DNA from: Thereva unica
Lineage: Eukaryota; Arthropoda; Insecta; Diptera; Therevidae
Reading direction: 5' to 3'
Assembly (NCBI GenBank): GCA_949987705.1
Contig: OX465284.1
Span: forward strand, 65,519,470 to 65,583,469
Length of the DNA stretch: 64,000 nt
The notes beneath the pieces are model-generated. The model searched no databases and had not been told where the DNA came from. It was given only the letters and a program-made list of their open reading frames with translations. The translations under genes and the position numbers were made by a program. Positions 1 to 11,040 of the stretch are shown in pieces. Position 1 is the stretch's first letter. The number at the start of each line of letters is the position of its first letter.

Positions 1-3000
1 TTCATAAGTTATGAGAACATTGTCATTATTAGAATTTTTAATTATGTTATTTAATGAAAACTATATTAATATAGTGGAGAGATTGCATTGTATTTTAAAT
101 CGATTTGAATCGATGAAATTGGAGTTTTGATTTGGCAACACTGAAACCAAATCCGAAGCCGGTTCATGTCTAGCATCAAATAAAATACTAAAAAAAAGGT
201 TTTTTTTACAATGCCAATTGATACAAAGTTATTTGCACCTGATGTTTATTAAAATAGAATTTAAAATATTGGTAAATTATTTTTTTGCATAGCATCGTGT
301 ACAAAAATGGCCAAGTTCAGACAATTTCCTTTAAATATGCATAAATTTAAAACCGCCTATTTTTCCGGTTTCAAATTGTATAAAAAACGGTTTTAAAACC
401 TGGTTTTTAAAAACCAACAAACCCGATTATCGGGGCAGTGGATTTTTTTGCAATCAAGCCTTTTGAGACACCTTGTATGACATGTAAGGAATGATTTGAG
501 CTGCACAGAAAACATCAAACTGCGCTAATACTAAAAATTGGTTGTCCAAAAACCTCAACGAGTTGCAGAAAGTTCTTCTATCTTTGTTTTATATATTTGT
601 GACTTCAGGTATTGTTTTAAAATTAGAATTATTAGAATTACTCATTTCCCTTGAACATAAATGCATAATTAATGATTGGAAAACATTCCATTAATTCCTT
701 AAAACATTGGCTACTGCTTTCCGTATACAGTTTCGTATCCAAAAAGTCACATAAAACTTGAGGTTGATTTAGCGCTGCATTTTCACTGCAAGTTAATTTG
801 CAGTATTGCCGGATAGCTGCTGCAGTTTTTGACGTTTCCGAACTCGCACAATATCTGCATTCTTTTTAGGCTTTCTTTGGCTTTAATTGCTTTCATACAC
901 GCAACATATCATACATATTAAAACATCGATGTGGCCTAGGCTTCCGCTTTAATTGTTGTTTTTTAGCGTGGCGTGGTCAGATGATCCTCTCGTGTATTTG
1001 GGCCTTAAGAATACGCTTACCCAATGGACCTTTTAAAGTTTGATAAAAATGGAAAATCTGAAAAGAGGAGTCTTTTGGTAAGTCTGTTTTGAATTATGAT
1101 ATTCCAATATAAAACTTTGCTTCAATATTTAAAGAATTTGCCTTCCGCCTGGGGAAAGTTAGTAAGAAGCGTAAATATTTGTAATTTGCATTTGTAATTG
1201 TGTACACTTTTGAGGGTATTTTTGTAGCTCTGGTTTTTGTTCCTCCACGCGTCCAGGGCTCTCCACTTTTTCTAGGATTTTTTTCCGTCTAATCTTAATA
1301 TAATTTTTTTATTAAATCCACAAACAAGAAACAAATCACGTTCCCTTAATTCTGTTCACGTGCCTATCAATGTCACCCCATCTCCCTTATTATGGTCTTA
1401 GCATTGTTGTTGTTATATTTTTTTGGCGCAGCCTCTTTTTAGGTGACCAATGCTTAATTGTTAATAAGATCAAAAAGTGCCCGTACACGTCTTACCTTTT
1501 TGTTTGGGATGACATTTATTCCACCATTGGCTCATTCTCTCGCTCTCAAAGGAAGGCCGTAAAATTATAAGCCCACTTGCGGTTATCTACCAAAGACACT
1601 TGGGAGTCAGGAGAAGGCCCTTAATGGCCATCAAGATAAAAACTACCCTGTGCGGCATGAAGCTGTGAATCAGGGCGTTAGGACAATAACAACAGAATTA
1701 ACGGCGTAAACTTATCCGGTTTTGCGGTTACGGATAATAAAATATTTAGTTGCCCACACGCCAGGATTCACAGGACCCGGGTGGCACCAGAAATTTTATG
1801 ACCATGGGCTGGACCCAGTGCCGACAGTAATTATTTCATTCAGGACATTTTCAGCCTGCATTTCCGCAGTTCAACTGAATGATTTGTGGAGTTGCGATTC
1901 CTTTTTTTGTTGCTGCTTCTGCTGCTGGTGCTGGTATTATTGTTGTTGCTGTTGCGTTTATTATCCTTTTTATCTTGTTTATTGTTGCTGGTATGTTCAG
2001 CATTCATTTATAACAGAAATAGATTGTGAAAATGGGAATTTTGATGTTGATCACGAAGGACGACTCTGTGAGTGGCGAGAGGGCATAAGGAAGGACTATG
2101 GAAATTGGAGGAACCCGTTGCTAATGCATAAAATTCAAGAGCGGATTTAATGAAAAGTTTTAGAATTACCCTTCTGTTGCTTGGAAAAGGGATTTTCAAC
2201 AGATTTCAACTATTTTCGGACTCACACTCTTCAAGTTACACATTTTGAATCCGAAATGGGTTAGAATGTCTCAGCGTAATGCTGTTGTTCTTCATGAATA
2301 AATTAACCCGCTGTAGATGGGGTGTAGATTTAAATTTGTTTTATTTTTCATTTTATGGAAATTGTAGTGTTTCCTCCATCTACAATTTTGTAAAAAGGAG
2401 ATAAAAAGATTTCTTGCATGAATTACTGAACAAATCAGAACAGCAATAAGGAACAAATTCATCCCTTCTATTTAGCATACCTTCAAATTAGGGTATTTCG
2501 AGGGTTTTTGTTAGGAAATTTAATGAACAGTTTTCAATATCAACCAAAAAACAATAATTTTCTGCTGTCAGATAAGACGGTTTCGCCCAGGTTACCATTG
2601 ATGGAGTTTGCTGGAAAATGTTGGCTGAAGTTTCTCAATTAAAGTAAAATCTGTTACTTCAGCAAGTATTCCCAAGAACCATCCCTAAACAATTGTGTAA
2701 AGGATAGATGAGATGGGGAAATGGGAAGAAAACTGTAGGGATGGGGAGGGGTATTCCCCGTCGCATCCTATACTAAACCCAGCCCGAACTGAAACAACAG
2801 CGAAAATATTCCTTATGACAACGGCAGCCTCGAGCAACGAAAAACATTTTGTCGAGAAATCCCACGCCCACAGTGGATTTCCGCACTTTTGAAATACCCT
2901 CGCCTGCCGTCCAAAACATTTACCCACAATAAAATTGGCATGGATGAACCGCCCTTCCACCTGGATGAATCTGTATTATCGGAATCCGAGCTTAGAGGTA

Positions 3001-3716
3001 GGAAATTGCTTCTGTTCCATAACCAACCAGTTCTGCAATTCTACAATCCAAGATATAATAACCCCAGCTTTGCGGGCAGCGTGATGCCGTGAAGCAGCTA
3101 CAAAACAAGATGAAAAAAGTTTCCGAGAAACAAAAATGGGGAATGTATTGCGGTTAAGAGCAATAAGGGTGATTTTCCTACCCCCTTTACCGGATTCATT
3201 GAATTCTCGCACATAGGTGCGTAATTGTATTTTTCATGTGGAATTTTTTTATCATGTTGCATATAACATTTTTTTGCGGCTTCGAATCCTGATTTTCGTG
3301 AAATATTACTCACGAGGGTGGAGGGGTCCTCTCCTCAGTTCGTGGGGGATTTGTTTCAAATAAACTGGCTCCGTCGGAATTGTTTGTCAAAGGTAAATTA
3401 TTTATTATGGTTTTGAAATTAGCTTGGCTATATAAACGAAAGATAAATTAAAATATTTGTGCAATATATTAAGAGTTTTGTTCATGTTGAATTTTCATGC
3501 TTAAATTTTCATATTTAAATATGTACCAAATATTTAATTTTACTATTTGTAGACATTTTTAGCGTATATTTCAAAATTTTTGCCATTTGATGTTTTGTTA
3601 TTATCCCAGCTAAACATGCTGATTCCTTAAATCAGTAACAAAGTCAAGTTATTGGATTCATCTGTACTTAGTAGTTCAGCGTATTGCAGCAAAAAGTCTT
3701 CCACACGAAGGTTAAG
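1..3716. other. AT-rich DNA, no gene recognised
   Basis: No reading frame here resembles a known protein. The longest (plus strand, 1722-2150, 142 codons) is rich in Cys, Trp and Tyr because it runs through a GTT/CTG-type simple repeat, which is typical of chance translation. Scattered homopolymer runs and a short G/T-rich tract are the only structure seen. The stretch could be intergenic DNA or intron. Confidence 0.5.
1907..1992. repeat. Degenerate GTT/CTG trinucleotide tract
   Basis: Imperfect runs of TTGTTGCTG and CTGCTGGTG fill this stretch. It explains the Cys-rich open frame that crosses it. Such tracts are common in fly introns and carry no gene evidence of their own. Confidence 0.6.
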
Positions 3717-3866
3717 GGGTCGTGCATTAATTACGTGAGGCGTTTAGGAGGGGGAGGGGGGGGGGGGTGGTCGAGCCGAATCTCACCCAGGGTCTGTTCA
3801 AGATATTTGCTAAAGCTGCTTTAGTAGCAGATTTTTAAACTGTCAAATTACAGCCAGAGATGGGCA

Positions 3867-4020
3867 TTATTCGAATAAATGGTTATCTAGATAATTATTC
3901 GAATAAAATTTTATTCGCAATATAATTATTCGCGAATAATTCATTCACGAATAAATTATTCGTAGATAAATTGCCTACGAATAAATTATTCGTGATTTTA
4001 TTCGTGATTTTATTTGTTAT
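3867..4020. repeat. Left subterminal ATTATTCG repeats of the hAT transposon
   Basis: At least six copies of ATTATTCG or its complement CGAATAAT, with variants, lie in about 150 bp just inside the left terminal repeat. The same motif clusters inside the right end (7340-7487). Subterminal clusters of short motifs are transposase binding sites in well-studied hAT elements. That role here is inferred. Confidence 0.75.
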
Positions 4021-4170
4021 TTTAAAAAAGTGGATCGTGGAACACCTGGTAAGAGCGAAGCTCTCAACTAATTCAATATTAATTCTGTTGTGATATTGGT
4101 AGCGTAGCGTAAATTAGCTTTCAAAAATACACAAGTCATAACACTCAAAATTCAGAAACACACAAATATA

Positions 4171-4623
4171 CAGGGTGCATCCGTTAAGTGTTAACAACAG
4201 AATTGCTCAAAACTTATAACTAAAGGCCGTAGCATAAAAACTGTCCAGACATTATTTATAGGAAATTGTCCAAGCTTTCCAATTTTGAAAAAAAATATAT
4301 TAATCATCTGCGTATTTTTGGAGAAAAAGGTAGTTGAATTTGAAATTTTAGTAAAAAAAAGACCAAAATGTTGACGACTCATAAACTCTAAAATTTGGCA
4401 GGATGGAACCTTGAATTTTACGCTTTTAGATAGGTGGGAGTACATTGCTACCTCACCTTACTCATGAAAATAGGTCATAGGGTAACAAAAATACAAGGTG
4501 ATATGTAAATCTCTACCAAAAAAATTTGAAATCGCCTTAGCGGCTAAAAGTTACGATTCGTTATTCGTCTATCTAAAACTTATCCACAGCCGGCAAATTT
4601 TTAAACTTAACGGATACACACTG
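4171..4623. mobile_element. 453-bp palindrome-family element inside the hAT transposon
   Basis: The ends are CAGGGTGCATCCGTTAAGT and, on the other strand, CAGTGTGTATCCGTTAAGT, with TA on both sides (4169-4170 and 4624-4625). Inside are stretches shared with the 930-bp element at 12993-13922: the TATAGGAAATTGTCCAAGCT-type block, the CCACAGCCGGC block and a GTTACAAAAATACAGGG-like block. The element is non-coding. It post-dates the hAT transposon it sits in. The TA duplication would fit a Tc1/mariner-type mover, but no transposase is present. Confidence 0.7.
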
Positions 4624-5347
4624 TAGAATTCTGCGCAGGCATCAGATGAGAATGTCTACTCCATTATAACATACACGTATACACTGCACGCCGAATCCCC
4701 TAAAATTAGGATGAAATAACGGGGGATTTACCATATTTCGTTGTTTATATTTCCAAAAATGAAATATATAGTAGATGACGCAGCTCGTATAAGTTGAAGT
4801 GACTTAAATAATGCGCAGTTAGTAGGCAGGGACTAAAAGTGTAAGGGTAGAAAGTGTATAGTAGACGACCCAGTTTGTAGATACTATGAAAAACTATACT
4901 ATAGTTGAAGTAGTTGGTTGGATTTGTTCAAGGGCATGTAAGCGAGATGATGCATGACTTGTAGATATTATAGGAACATAACTAGATATATAATGCGTAA
5001 TAGCTAGATTTATAATGCGCAATTTATAAATTACACCAAGGGCTCAAGCCTCATGTATAACGTTTATAAGTGAAAATCTGCAAGCTAAGAAGAAAACGGT
5101 AATGCGTAGTGCGAGTTTTCCTGTAAGAGTAAAGAGGGTTCATTAGGAAGTCGGGCGCGTCCACGGTTTTACCATTAGGTATTCGTTGGTAGAAAAGTTT
5201 AACCGAAAATTCAAGAGTGCTTATATTTATGCATCAGCGGCCGGCTGTTGGATAGATTTTAGTTGAAGAACAAAAAATCCTTAGAGAAGAGGAAGGAATC
5301 GAAACGATTTAGTCGCAAGGGCGGTTTCTAATGAAAATGTTGCCAAT

Positions 5348-7270
5348 GTGCCTGTTAATCAAAGCGGTGTAAAAACGACATTGACTTTGTTGGATGGCAA
5401 ATTTTTTAAGTATGACTCTTCATCTTCTAATGGAAAAAGCATTCTGATGACCTGTGTGAAGTGCAAACCTGAAGTGGTAAAAATTAAAGGTTCCCCAAAC
5501 TCGTCGTCAAACTTTTTGAGCCATTTAAAAAGAAAACATGGGCAGGAAGCCGTTGCAGAATATCACGAGTATGCCCATCAGGTGAAACAAAAGAGACATC
5601 ATAGTGCGGGCACTGGAAGCGAGGATTCTTTAACTTCAAAGTCAATCACACTTTCCCAAACAAACTTTGAACAGGATTTGGTGCTATTCTTTATCAATTC
5701 AATGATTCCCCTGAATGCAGTAGAAGACCCTTTTTTTATTACAATGTTAAATAATTTAGGATTACAAAGCCACGGAATGCATGTCATCAGCCGAAGAACA
5801 TTGAGCAGGAGGATTGATGCTGAACACGCGCTGCAAATGTCCGAGATCAAATTGACGTTAGAAGCTGCACAATACATATGTACTGTTGTTGATATATGGT
5901 CGAGCCGTAAAAGAAGTTTTCTTGGAGTAACTGCTCATTGGATTGATTCGGATCTGAGCCGACAATGCAAAACACTAGCTTGCAGAAGGTTTCCTGGAAT
6001 TCATAATTATGAACGAATTGCGCTGATACTTGACGAAATTCACACAGAATTTAATCTGAATCCCGCGAAGATAGTCGCAACAGTTACTGATAATGGTTCC
6101 AACTTCATCAAAGCGTTCAAGGAATTTGGTGTATCAATTCGGAACTCAGATTCGATTCATTTGGAAGAAGACGATTTGGATGATGAAGAAGATCTACAAG
6201 AAGTTGTTGATCCACGTGATTTCCAATTGGCGTGTCACTTCAGATGCGCTGCGCATACGCTGAATTTGTGTGCTACTACAGATGCTAATCGAATACTTAA
6301 AGTAGACAATAATACATCATTATCTGAAATGCATCATAATGCCATGGATAAATGTAACGTATTGTGGAATGCTGCTGGACGCCCAAAGACAGCAGAGATC
6401 ATTCAAAGTGTTTTAGGACATACACTTAGTAAACCTGGCGTTACAAGATGGAATAGTTTATATGACGCAATGAAGCAAATTTACTCTATCAAGGAGAAGA
6501 ACATTCAACTGCATAGAGCTTTGCGGCTCAGAAATTATATCAGCGACCGTGAATATGAATATATAAATGAATATATCACTTGTTCATCTCCTATTGCCGA
6601 GGCCTTAGATATACTGCAAGGGGAAAAAATGATGTATTATGGGCTCCTGATGCCATGCTTAATGGCTTTACGCAAGCAACTGCAAAAATTAAACAACACT
6701 CCATTAACGTTCTGCCATGATTTAGCAGCAGCGTACAGGCAAAGCGTTGAAAGAAGATTCGAAGAGTTCTTCAAACTGTTTACGGCTAAAGGTGAACATG
6801 CTATAATTGCCACACTATCCTATCCGAGGTTCAAGAGCAAATGGTTTACTTGCATTACACCACATGAACAAAGCAGAATCAAAACATTATTTAAACATGA
6901 AGTAGCAAAAGAAGTATCCAAAAATACGAACGATTCTGAAAATAGAGTTGCTGCTGATCCAGAAAACTCATTTTTTGATTTCGAATCAGACTCGGGAAGC
7001 GAAGCTGACTTACAACAACTATCACCGAAAACCAGAGCTGATGTCATAGTATCTCGGTATTTAGCTGAAGAAGATCGCACTTTAAATGTTTTAGATCGGT
7101 ATCCTGAAATAAAAACAATATTTCAAAAATACAACACACCATTGCCTTCATCTGCATCAGTGGAACGCGTTTTTTCTTACGCAACCATGATAAACCTGCC
7201 AAAGTCAAGCAGATTATCTGACAACATGTTTGAAGAAAGAGTAGTGATGAAAACGAATAATAGGAAATAA
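5348..7270 (+). CDS. hAT family transposase with BED zinc finger
   Basis: This protein should bind the ends of its transposon in the nucleus and cut and rejoin the DNA. Counting residues from 5348, a BED-type zinc finger is visible as C36-x2-C39 and H59-x4-H64. The hAT catalytic triad is present: D182 in VVDIWSS, D248 in VTDNGSN and E606 in SASVERVFS. Other family landmarks are the CAAHTLNL block near residue 300, GVTRWNS near 365, and the C-terminal dimerisation block ending RLSDNMFEER. An acidic run (about 273-285) lies between D248 and the CAAH block. At about 640 residues the length is normal. There is no ATG at 5348 (the codon is GTG). The frame is open from 5285, and the first in-frame ATG (5447) leaves the finger cysteines. 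A spliced 5' exon joined near the AG at 5311-5312 is likely. No stop or frameshift was seen. Confidence 0.9.
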   Translation: MPVNQSGVKTTLTLLDGKFFKYDSSSSNGKSILMTCVKCKPEVVKIKGSPNSSSNFLSHLKRKHGQEAVAEYHEYAHQVKQKRHHSAGTGSEDSLTSKSITLSQTNFEQDLVLFFINSMIPLNAVEDPFFITMLNNLGLQSHGMHVISRRTLSRRIDAEHALQMSEIKLTLEAAQYICTVVDIWSSRKRSFLGVTAHWIDSDLSRQCKTLACRRFPGIHNYERIALILDEIHTEFNLNPAKIVATVTDNGSNFIKAFKEFGVSIRNSDSIHLEEDDLDDEEDLQEVVDPRDFQLACHFRCAAHTLNLCATTDANRILKVDNNTSLSEMHHNAMDKCNVLWNAAGRPKTAEIIQSVLGHTLSKPGVTRWNSLYDAMKQIYSIKEKNIQLHRALRLRNYISDREYEYINEYITCSSPIAEALDILQGEKMMYYGLLMPCLMALRKQLQKLNNTPLTFCHDLAAAYRQSVERRFEEFFKLFTAKGEHAIIATLSYPRFKSKWFTCITPHEQSRIKTLFKHEVAKEVSKNTNDSENRVAADPENSFFDFESDSGSEADLQQLSPKTRADVIVSRYLAEEDRTLNVLDRYPEIKTIFQKYNTPLPSSASVERVFSYATMINLPKSSRLSDNMFEERVVMKTNNRK

Positions 7271-7339
7271 TCATAACTGTAAATACCTGCTAATTGAAAG
7301 CAAATAAATATTTGAATTAAATACCATTATTCCTTGTTT

Positions 7340-7487
7340 TATTTTTATTCATTAACGAATAACGAATAAAATAATTTATTCGTTATTCGAATAAATTTTC
7401 TTTGAATAAATGAAGTTATTTATTATTCGTGAATAACGGAAGAAACAATTTATTCATTCGTTATTCGTCATTCGAATAAATTTTGCC
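7340..7487. repeat. Right subterminal ATTATTCG repeats of the hAT transposon
   Basis: This is the mirror cluster to that at 3867-4020. Repeated ATTCGTTATTCG and TTATTCGAATAA motifs lead up to the right terminal repeat. Together the two clusters give the element symmetrical ends. Confidence 0.75.
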
Positions 7488-7603
7488 CAACTCTGATTAC
7501 AGCACAGCAAGAAAAGGCTGCTATGATATCTTGGACGCAAAAAAGCTGCTAGCATAGCTTTGTGTTAATGTATGTGTATGAGTATTTCTTGCAGTCAACT
7601 ATT

Positions 7604-8007
7604 CCCAGCGGGGAATTGAAGCGCTCTGGAATAGATTCTGAAGCGCTGAAATAGAATGCCAACGCGCTTCTTATTCATATCCCAATTCCCTTCCTTTTAA
7701 CACAGGCATGTCATCAGAGCGAAGCGCTTATATTTTATTGTTGAAGAAGCGCAATCGAAGCAGGGAAATGGAAGCTTTTGAGAAGCTCCTGGAGCTTTTG
7801 TTTTCACCAAAAATAGTATTTCATAACAGACACGATTATTATAAAAGCACAAATTTACCAACTGTGGAGAATAAAAAAGAACTGGAGGAAAACAAAGCAA
7901 AAAATGAGAGTATAGAGTGGGTGCTTCCAAAGAGCTTCCATAACATATGAATAGGAAGCGCTGCTTTCTTGCTTCTTTTGGCAGCGCTTGGTAAATTTCC
8001 CGCTGGG
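7604..8007. mobile_element. 404-bp MITE, copy A (CCCAGCGGG termini)
   Basis: It starts CCCAGCGGGGAATTGAAGCG and ends CGCTTGGTAAATTTCCCGCT followed by GGG, giving imperfect inverted termini of about 25 bp. Two bases, TT, lie on each side. It differs from copy B (8115-8518) at only about four positions. GCGCTT/AAGCGC motifs recur inside. The open frames crossing it (about 80 codons) show no protein similarity, so it is treated as non-coding. Confidence 0.8.
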
Positions 8008-8114
8008 TTCTTCTCCCTACAATTGGAAAAAAGCCTGGCCGTGCAGTTGCAATCCCTAAATTTATTATTTAATATGTATTAGGGTCAACAAAATCTCACT
8101 CAAGTCAGTCATTT

Positions 8115-8518
8115 CCCAGCGGGGAATTGAAGCGCTCTGGAATAGATTCTGAAGCGCTGAAATAGAATGCCAACGCGCTTCTTATTCATATCCCAATTCC
8201 CTTCCTTTTAACACAGGCATGTCATCAGAGCGAAGCGCTTATATTTTATTGTTGAAGAAGCGCAATCGAAGCAGGGAAATGGAAGCTTTTGAGAAGCTCC
8301 TGGAGCTTTAGTTTTCACCAAAAATAGTATTTCATAACAGATACGATTATTATAAAAGCACAAATTTACCAACTGTGGAGAATAAAAAAGAACTGGAGGA
8401 AAACAAAGCAAAAAATGAGAGTATAGAGTGGGTGCTTCCAAAGAGCTTCCATAACATATGAATAGGAAGCGCTGCTTTCTTGCTTCTTTTGGCAGCGCTT
8501 GAAAAATTTCCCGCTGGG
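8115..8518. mobile_element. 404-bp MITE, copy B
   Basis: It has the same termini and orientation as copy A, 107 bp downstream, with about 99 percent identity by eye. Its flanks differ from those of copy A, so two separate insertions of one active source fit better than a local duplication. TT flanks both sides. Both copies lie inside the hAT-like element at 3787-8746. Confidence 0.8.
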
Positions 8519-8810
8519 TTTGGCAAAACACCCATGACATTTACACACACATGTATGATTTACGTAGCTGCTTTTTTGCTTTCAGTCGAAACTGCGAGCA
8601 ACAAAAAGCAGCTACATTACCAGCTTTTCTTGAATCTTGAACACAAAAATAGCACCTTCGTTAGCAGCTTTTTTTCTGTTTTGAACAGGAAAAGCATGAC
8701 AATAGCTCCTAAAAGCTGCTATAGCAGAAATCTTGAACAGACCACCAATCTCACAGGGGAGTGGGGGGGGGGGTCTTGGTAAATATCACGTAATTTTTTC
8801 TTCTTAAAGA

Positions 8811-9371
8811 AACAGTACATATAAAAGTGCTACAAAACTGGGTTAAATTAGGTAAAACCTGTTTCTCTACTAAAGATCCCCGCCTCATTCTCAGGCCGCC
8901 GGCAGGCCAGGTCGGAAGGCATGGCTGAATAAAGACCACACATCTGACTAAGGGAAGAGGACTTCAGGTATCCGCCTGACACGCCGTGGCATGCAGGTGA
9001 CATCATGATCGTTACAAACACACAGGCGAAGACGACAATTTAGCATAGAAATATTCATGGCCTCAACGGAAACTAAGCACAAACAGATTGGTGACTGGAT
9101 TTTCAGGAGGGGGGATGTCGAGCTCTGAGCTTTAGACATTACCATTCAAAATTGACTAATTTTAGTCACAGTTCTAATTTTTACACTTTTCAGTAAATTT
9201 GTTGACTACTTCCTTAGCCGTTACGTCGATTGCCCTGTTACTCTGTCAATTTGTGAAATGAAATTCAGAAAAGGCAAGTTAAAGGATTGAAACATTTTTT
9301 GAGAGGATCAGAAAGTCCATTTTTAATCCGTCGTTTGAGTTAAAGAACAGCAAAATGCTAAACCATGTTTA
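8811..9371. other. No gene recognised
   Basis: AT-rich and unremarkable. Short open frames occur on both strands without recognisable motifs. Confidence 0.4.
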
Positions 9372-9451
9372 GGCCCCTGTACTGAAAATCGTGATTCGAC
9401 TGAAACGTAACTTTCTTCAACTCAAACCGAAAAACGTTCAGCACAGGGGCC
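9372..9451. mobile_element. 80-bp hairpin mini-element
   Basis: The sequence starts GGCCCCTGTACTGAA and ends TTCAGCACAGGGGCC, so the 15-bp ends are inverted with one mismatch. The whole unit would fold into a hairpin. The bases TTA precede it and ATA follow. It is probably a very short MITE. The superfamily cannot be told from the flanks. Confidence 0.55.
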
Positions 9452-10545
9452 ATATACGGTTGTTTTCGCTTAAGCAATTTCAACAAAAAGTAAAGTATAT
9501 CTTTGAGAATTGTTATCAAAATTACAAAATGATATTATGTATATTTGTTCAAGCTGAATTTTCTTCATATAAAAGGCGTTTCGGGGGTGGGGGTTAATAC
9601 GTTATGTACATTTTTAAATATATTTAGGCTCATAGGTCTATGTCTATACTTGTAGATTTGTTATTTTTAAGCTTAGTTATTTTACTTAAAGCTTGTTCTA
9701 CTTACTGTACGGTAGGCTCTGGTACTGTTTCAGCATTGCGGGTCCTTTTGTTACTATCGAATGTGTGTCCACTATGTCCTTCTTAACGTTGATTGAAGAG
9801 TTTACTGAAGGGTTCCACCCTTCGATTTAGTACTTGTCCTATAAATCCGTAAATCAGCGAGGAAATTTGAAGCTCACTGAAAAATGGCAAACGGGTAAAC
9901 GAGTAATTCTCTTGATCTTTGTTATTGAAATAACTAAATTACTTTACAATAGATAGAATAAGATGGCTCAAGCCAGTTCTGACAACCCTTAAACAATCCT
10001 TCCAACTACCGCCCAGTAGGAATTACTACTATTCTCTCCAAAAGCATGGAGACGCCAATTAATAAAGGCAGCTGTGCGGCTATAGCCCAGCAGGGCCCTT
10101 TAGTGTGTCTAAAAGAACTAAAGAGTGCACCGATTTGGCGAGTCTGGGTTTTGTTGTTCTGGATATCTGCAAGGCCTAAAAAGTGCCGCTGCAATAGTTA
10201 TTAAATAAAAGAAGTGCTAAATTACGACTTTTCATGAAAAACTTTCAAAATACAACTTTTCCTAAAAATCTGCATTCGCTTTTCGAATTTTAGTTAAATA
10301 ATGTCCATGAATTTTTTCGGTACGATCAAATCCTTGGGAGATAGATATTAAGTTAACTAATAGTTGGCATAATATCGCTTGTTTCAGTAAATCTTCTGTA
10401 AATTGTAAAAAATTGAACTTATTTTTAAATATAAATTGTGGATTGGTTTCCTGAAATGGTCATTATTAAGATTTATATTGAATGAAAAAAAAAACGGATT
10501 TCGGGAAAACAAGCATTTTATTTTTATATCATGTGTAACTTCAAT
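9452..10545. other. No gene recognised
   Basis: AT-rich sequence without convincing coding potential. I see no terminal repeats or tandem structure in it. Confidence 0.4.
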
Positions 10546-11002
10546 CCAACCAAAAAAACAATAAAAATGTGAATTACAAGTTCGTGGGCGCAGAAATTAT
10601 TTATTCGGACTGTTTAAAACACACTTATAACAAAAACAATTAATATGGATTAGCAAGATGAATCGTTAATAGCATGAATTAGTTAAACACGTGCATTTAC
10701 AAACGAATCCAGTGTAACTCAGTCTATAGTGTTTCTAATAAAATTTGTTACATTTCGACGGACAGCTAAGATTCATGCTATACAGTGAACTCACCAGGCA
10801 ACTTTTTCGCGGTTATTGAGTTTTAAAAAAAGTTGGCAGTTGTGACATTCCTTTGAATTCGTTCGTAAATGCACGTGTTTAATTAATTCATCTTGCTAAT
10901 CCATATTACTTCTTTTTGTTATAAGTGTGTTTTAAACAGTCCGAATAAATAATTTCTGCGCCCACGAACTTGTAATTCACATTTTTAATGTTGTTTTGGT
11001 GG
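10546..11002. mobile_element. MITE with long inverted arms
   Basis: The left arm (10546-10710) and right arm (10862-11002) are inverted copies. Shared blocks include AATGTGAATTACAAGTTCGT, GGCGCAGAAATTATTTATTC, ATATGGATTAGCAAGATGAA and AAACACGTGCATTTAC. The arms are about 130-150 bp with few differences apart from a short insertion in the left arm near 10668. The central 150 bp is unrelated. No clear target-site duplication was found, so the outer edges are approximate. Confidence 0.75.
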
Positions 11003-11040
11003 AATATTATTCTTTTTTGTTTTATTGAGTATACTATCTA

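Larger units (their letters stand above)
3855..7495 (+). mobile_element. Complete hAT transposon with 8-bp target-site duplication
   Basis: Terminal inverted repeats are CAGAGATGGGCA on the left and its partner TGCCCAACTCTG on the right, with one mismatch. The 8 bp ATTACAGC are present at 3847-3854 and again at 7496-7503, the classic hAT signature. The interior holds one long transposase frame on the plus strand (5348-7270). Both subterminal regions are dense in ATTATTCG/CGAATAAT motifs, as in many hAT elements where such repeats bind transposase. A 453-bp unrelated element (4171-4623) has inserted into the 5' non-coding part. The exact duplication and unbroken frame suggest a fairly recent insertion. 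Confidence 0.93.
3787..8746. mobile_element. hAT-like non-autonomous element hosting inner insertions
   Basis: The left end reads CCAGGGTCTGTTCAAG and the right end, read inward on the minus strand, reads GGTGGTCTGTTCAAG. Both are followed by TTTGCTA- or TTCTGCTA-type sequence and AGCTGCTT motifs. The 8 bp AATCTCAC flank both sides (3779-3786 and 8747-8754), as expected for hAT-type insertion. Without the inner hAT transposon and the two 404-bp elements, about 0.5 kb of its own sequence remains. AGCTGCT/AGCAGCT motifs repeat through that remainder. No transposase of its own is seen, so it was probably moved in trans. Confidence 0.7.
3717..8810. mobile_element. Outermost G-rich repeat, split by nested insertions
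   Basis: The left piece starts with GGGGTCGTGCATTAATTACG and runs into a long G tract. The right piece, after 8746, starts with another G tract and leads to ATCACGTAATTTTTT. From memory, short arthropod repeats of this build exist, with a GGGGTCGT end, an ACGTAATT motif and poly-G. The two halves would be contiguous if the element at 3787-8746 and one copy of AATCTCAC were absent. No protein is coded. The outer limits are approximate. Confidence 0.45.

Noticed and set aside
1722..2150. 142-codon plus-strand frame
   Set aside because: Its Cys/Trp/Tyr-rich content comes from a GTT/CTG simple repeat; no family motif and no flanking gene structure.
7708..8550. Several 60-110-codon frames, nearly repeated twice
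   Set aside because: They are translations of the twin 404-bp MITEs and repeat because the element does, with premature ends at the few substitutions.
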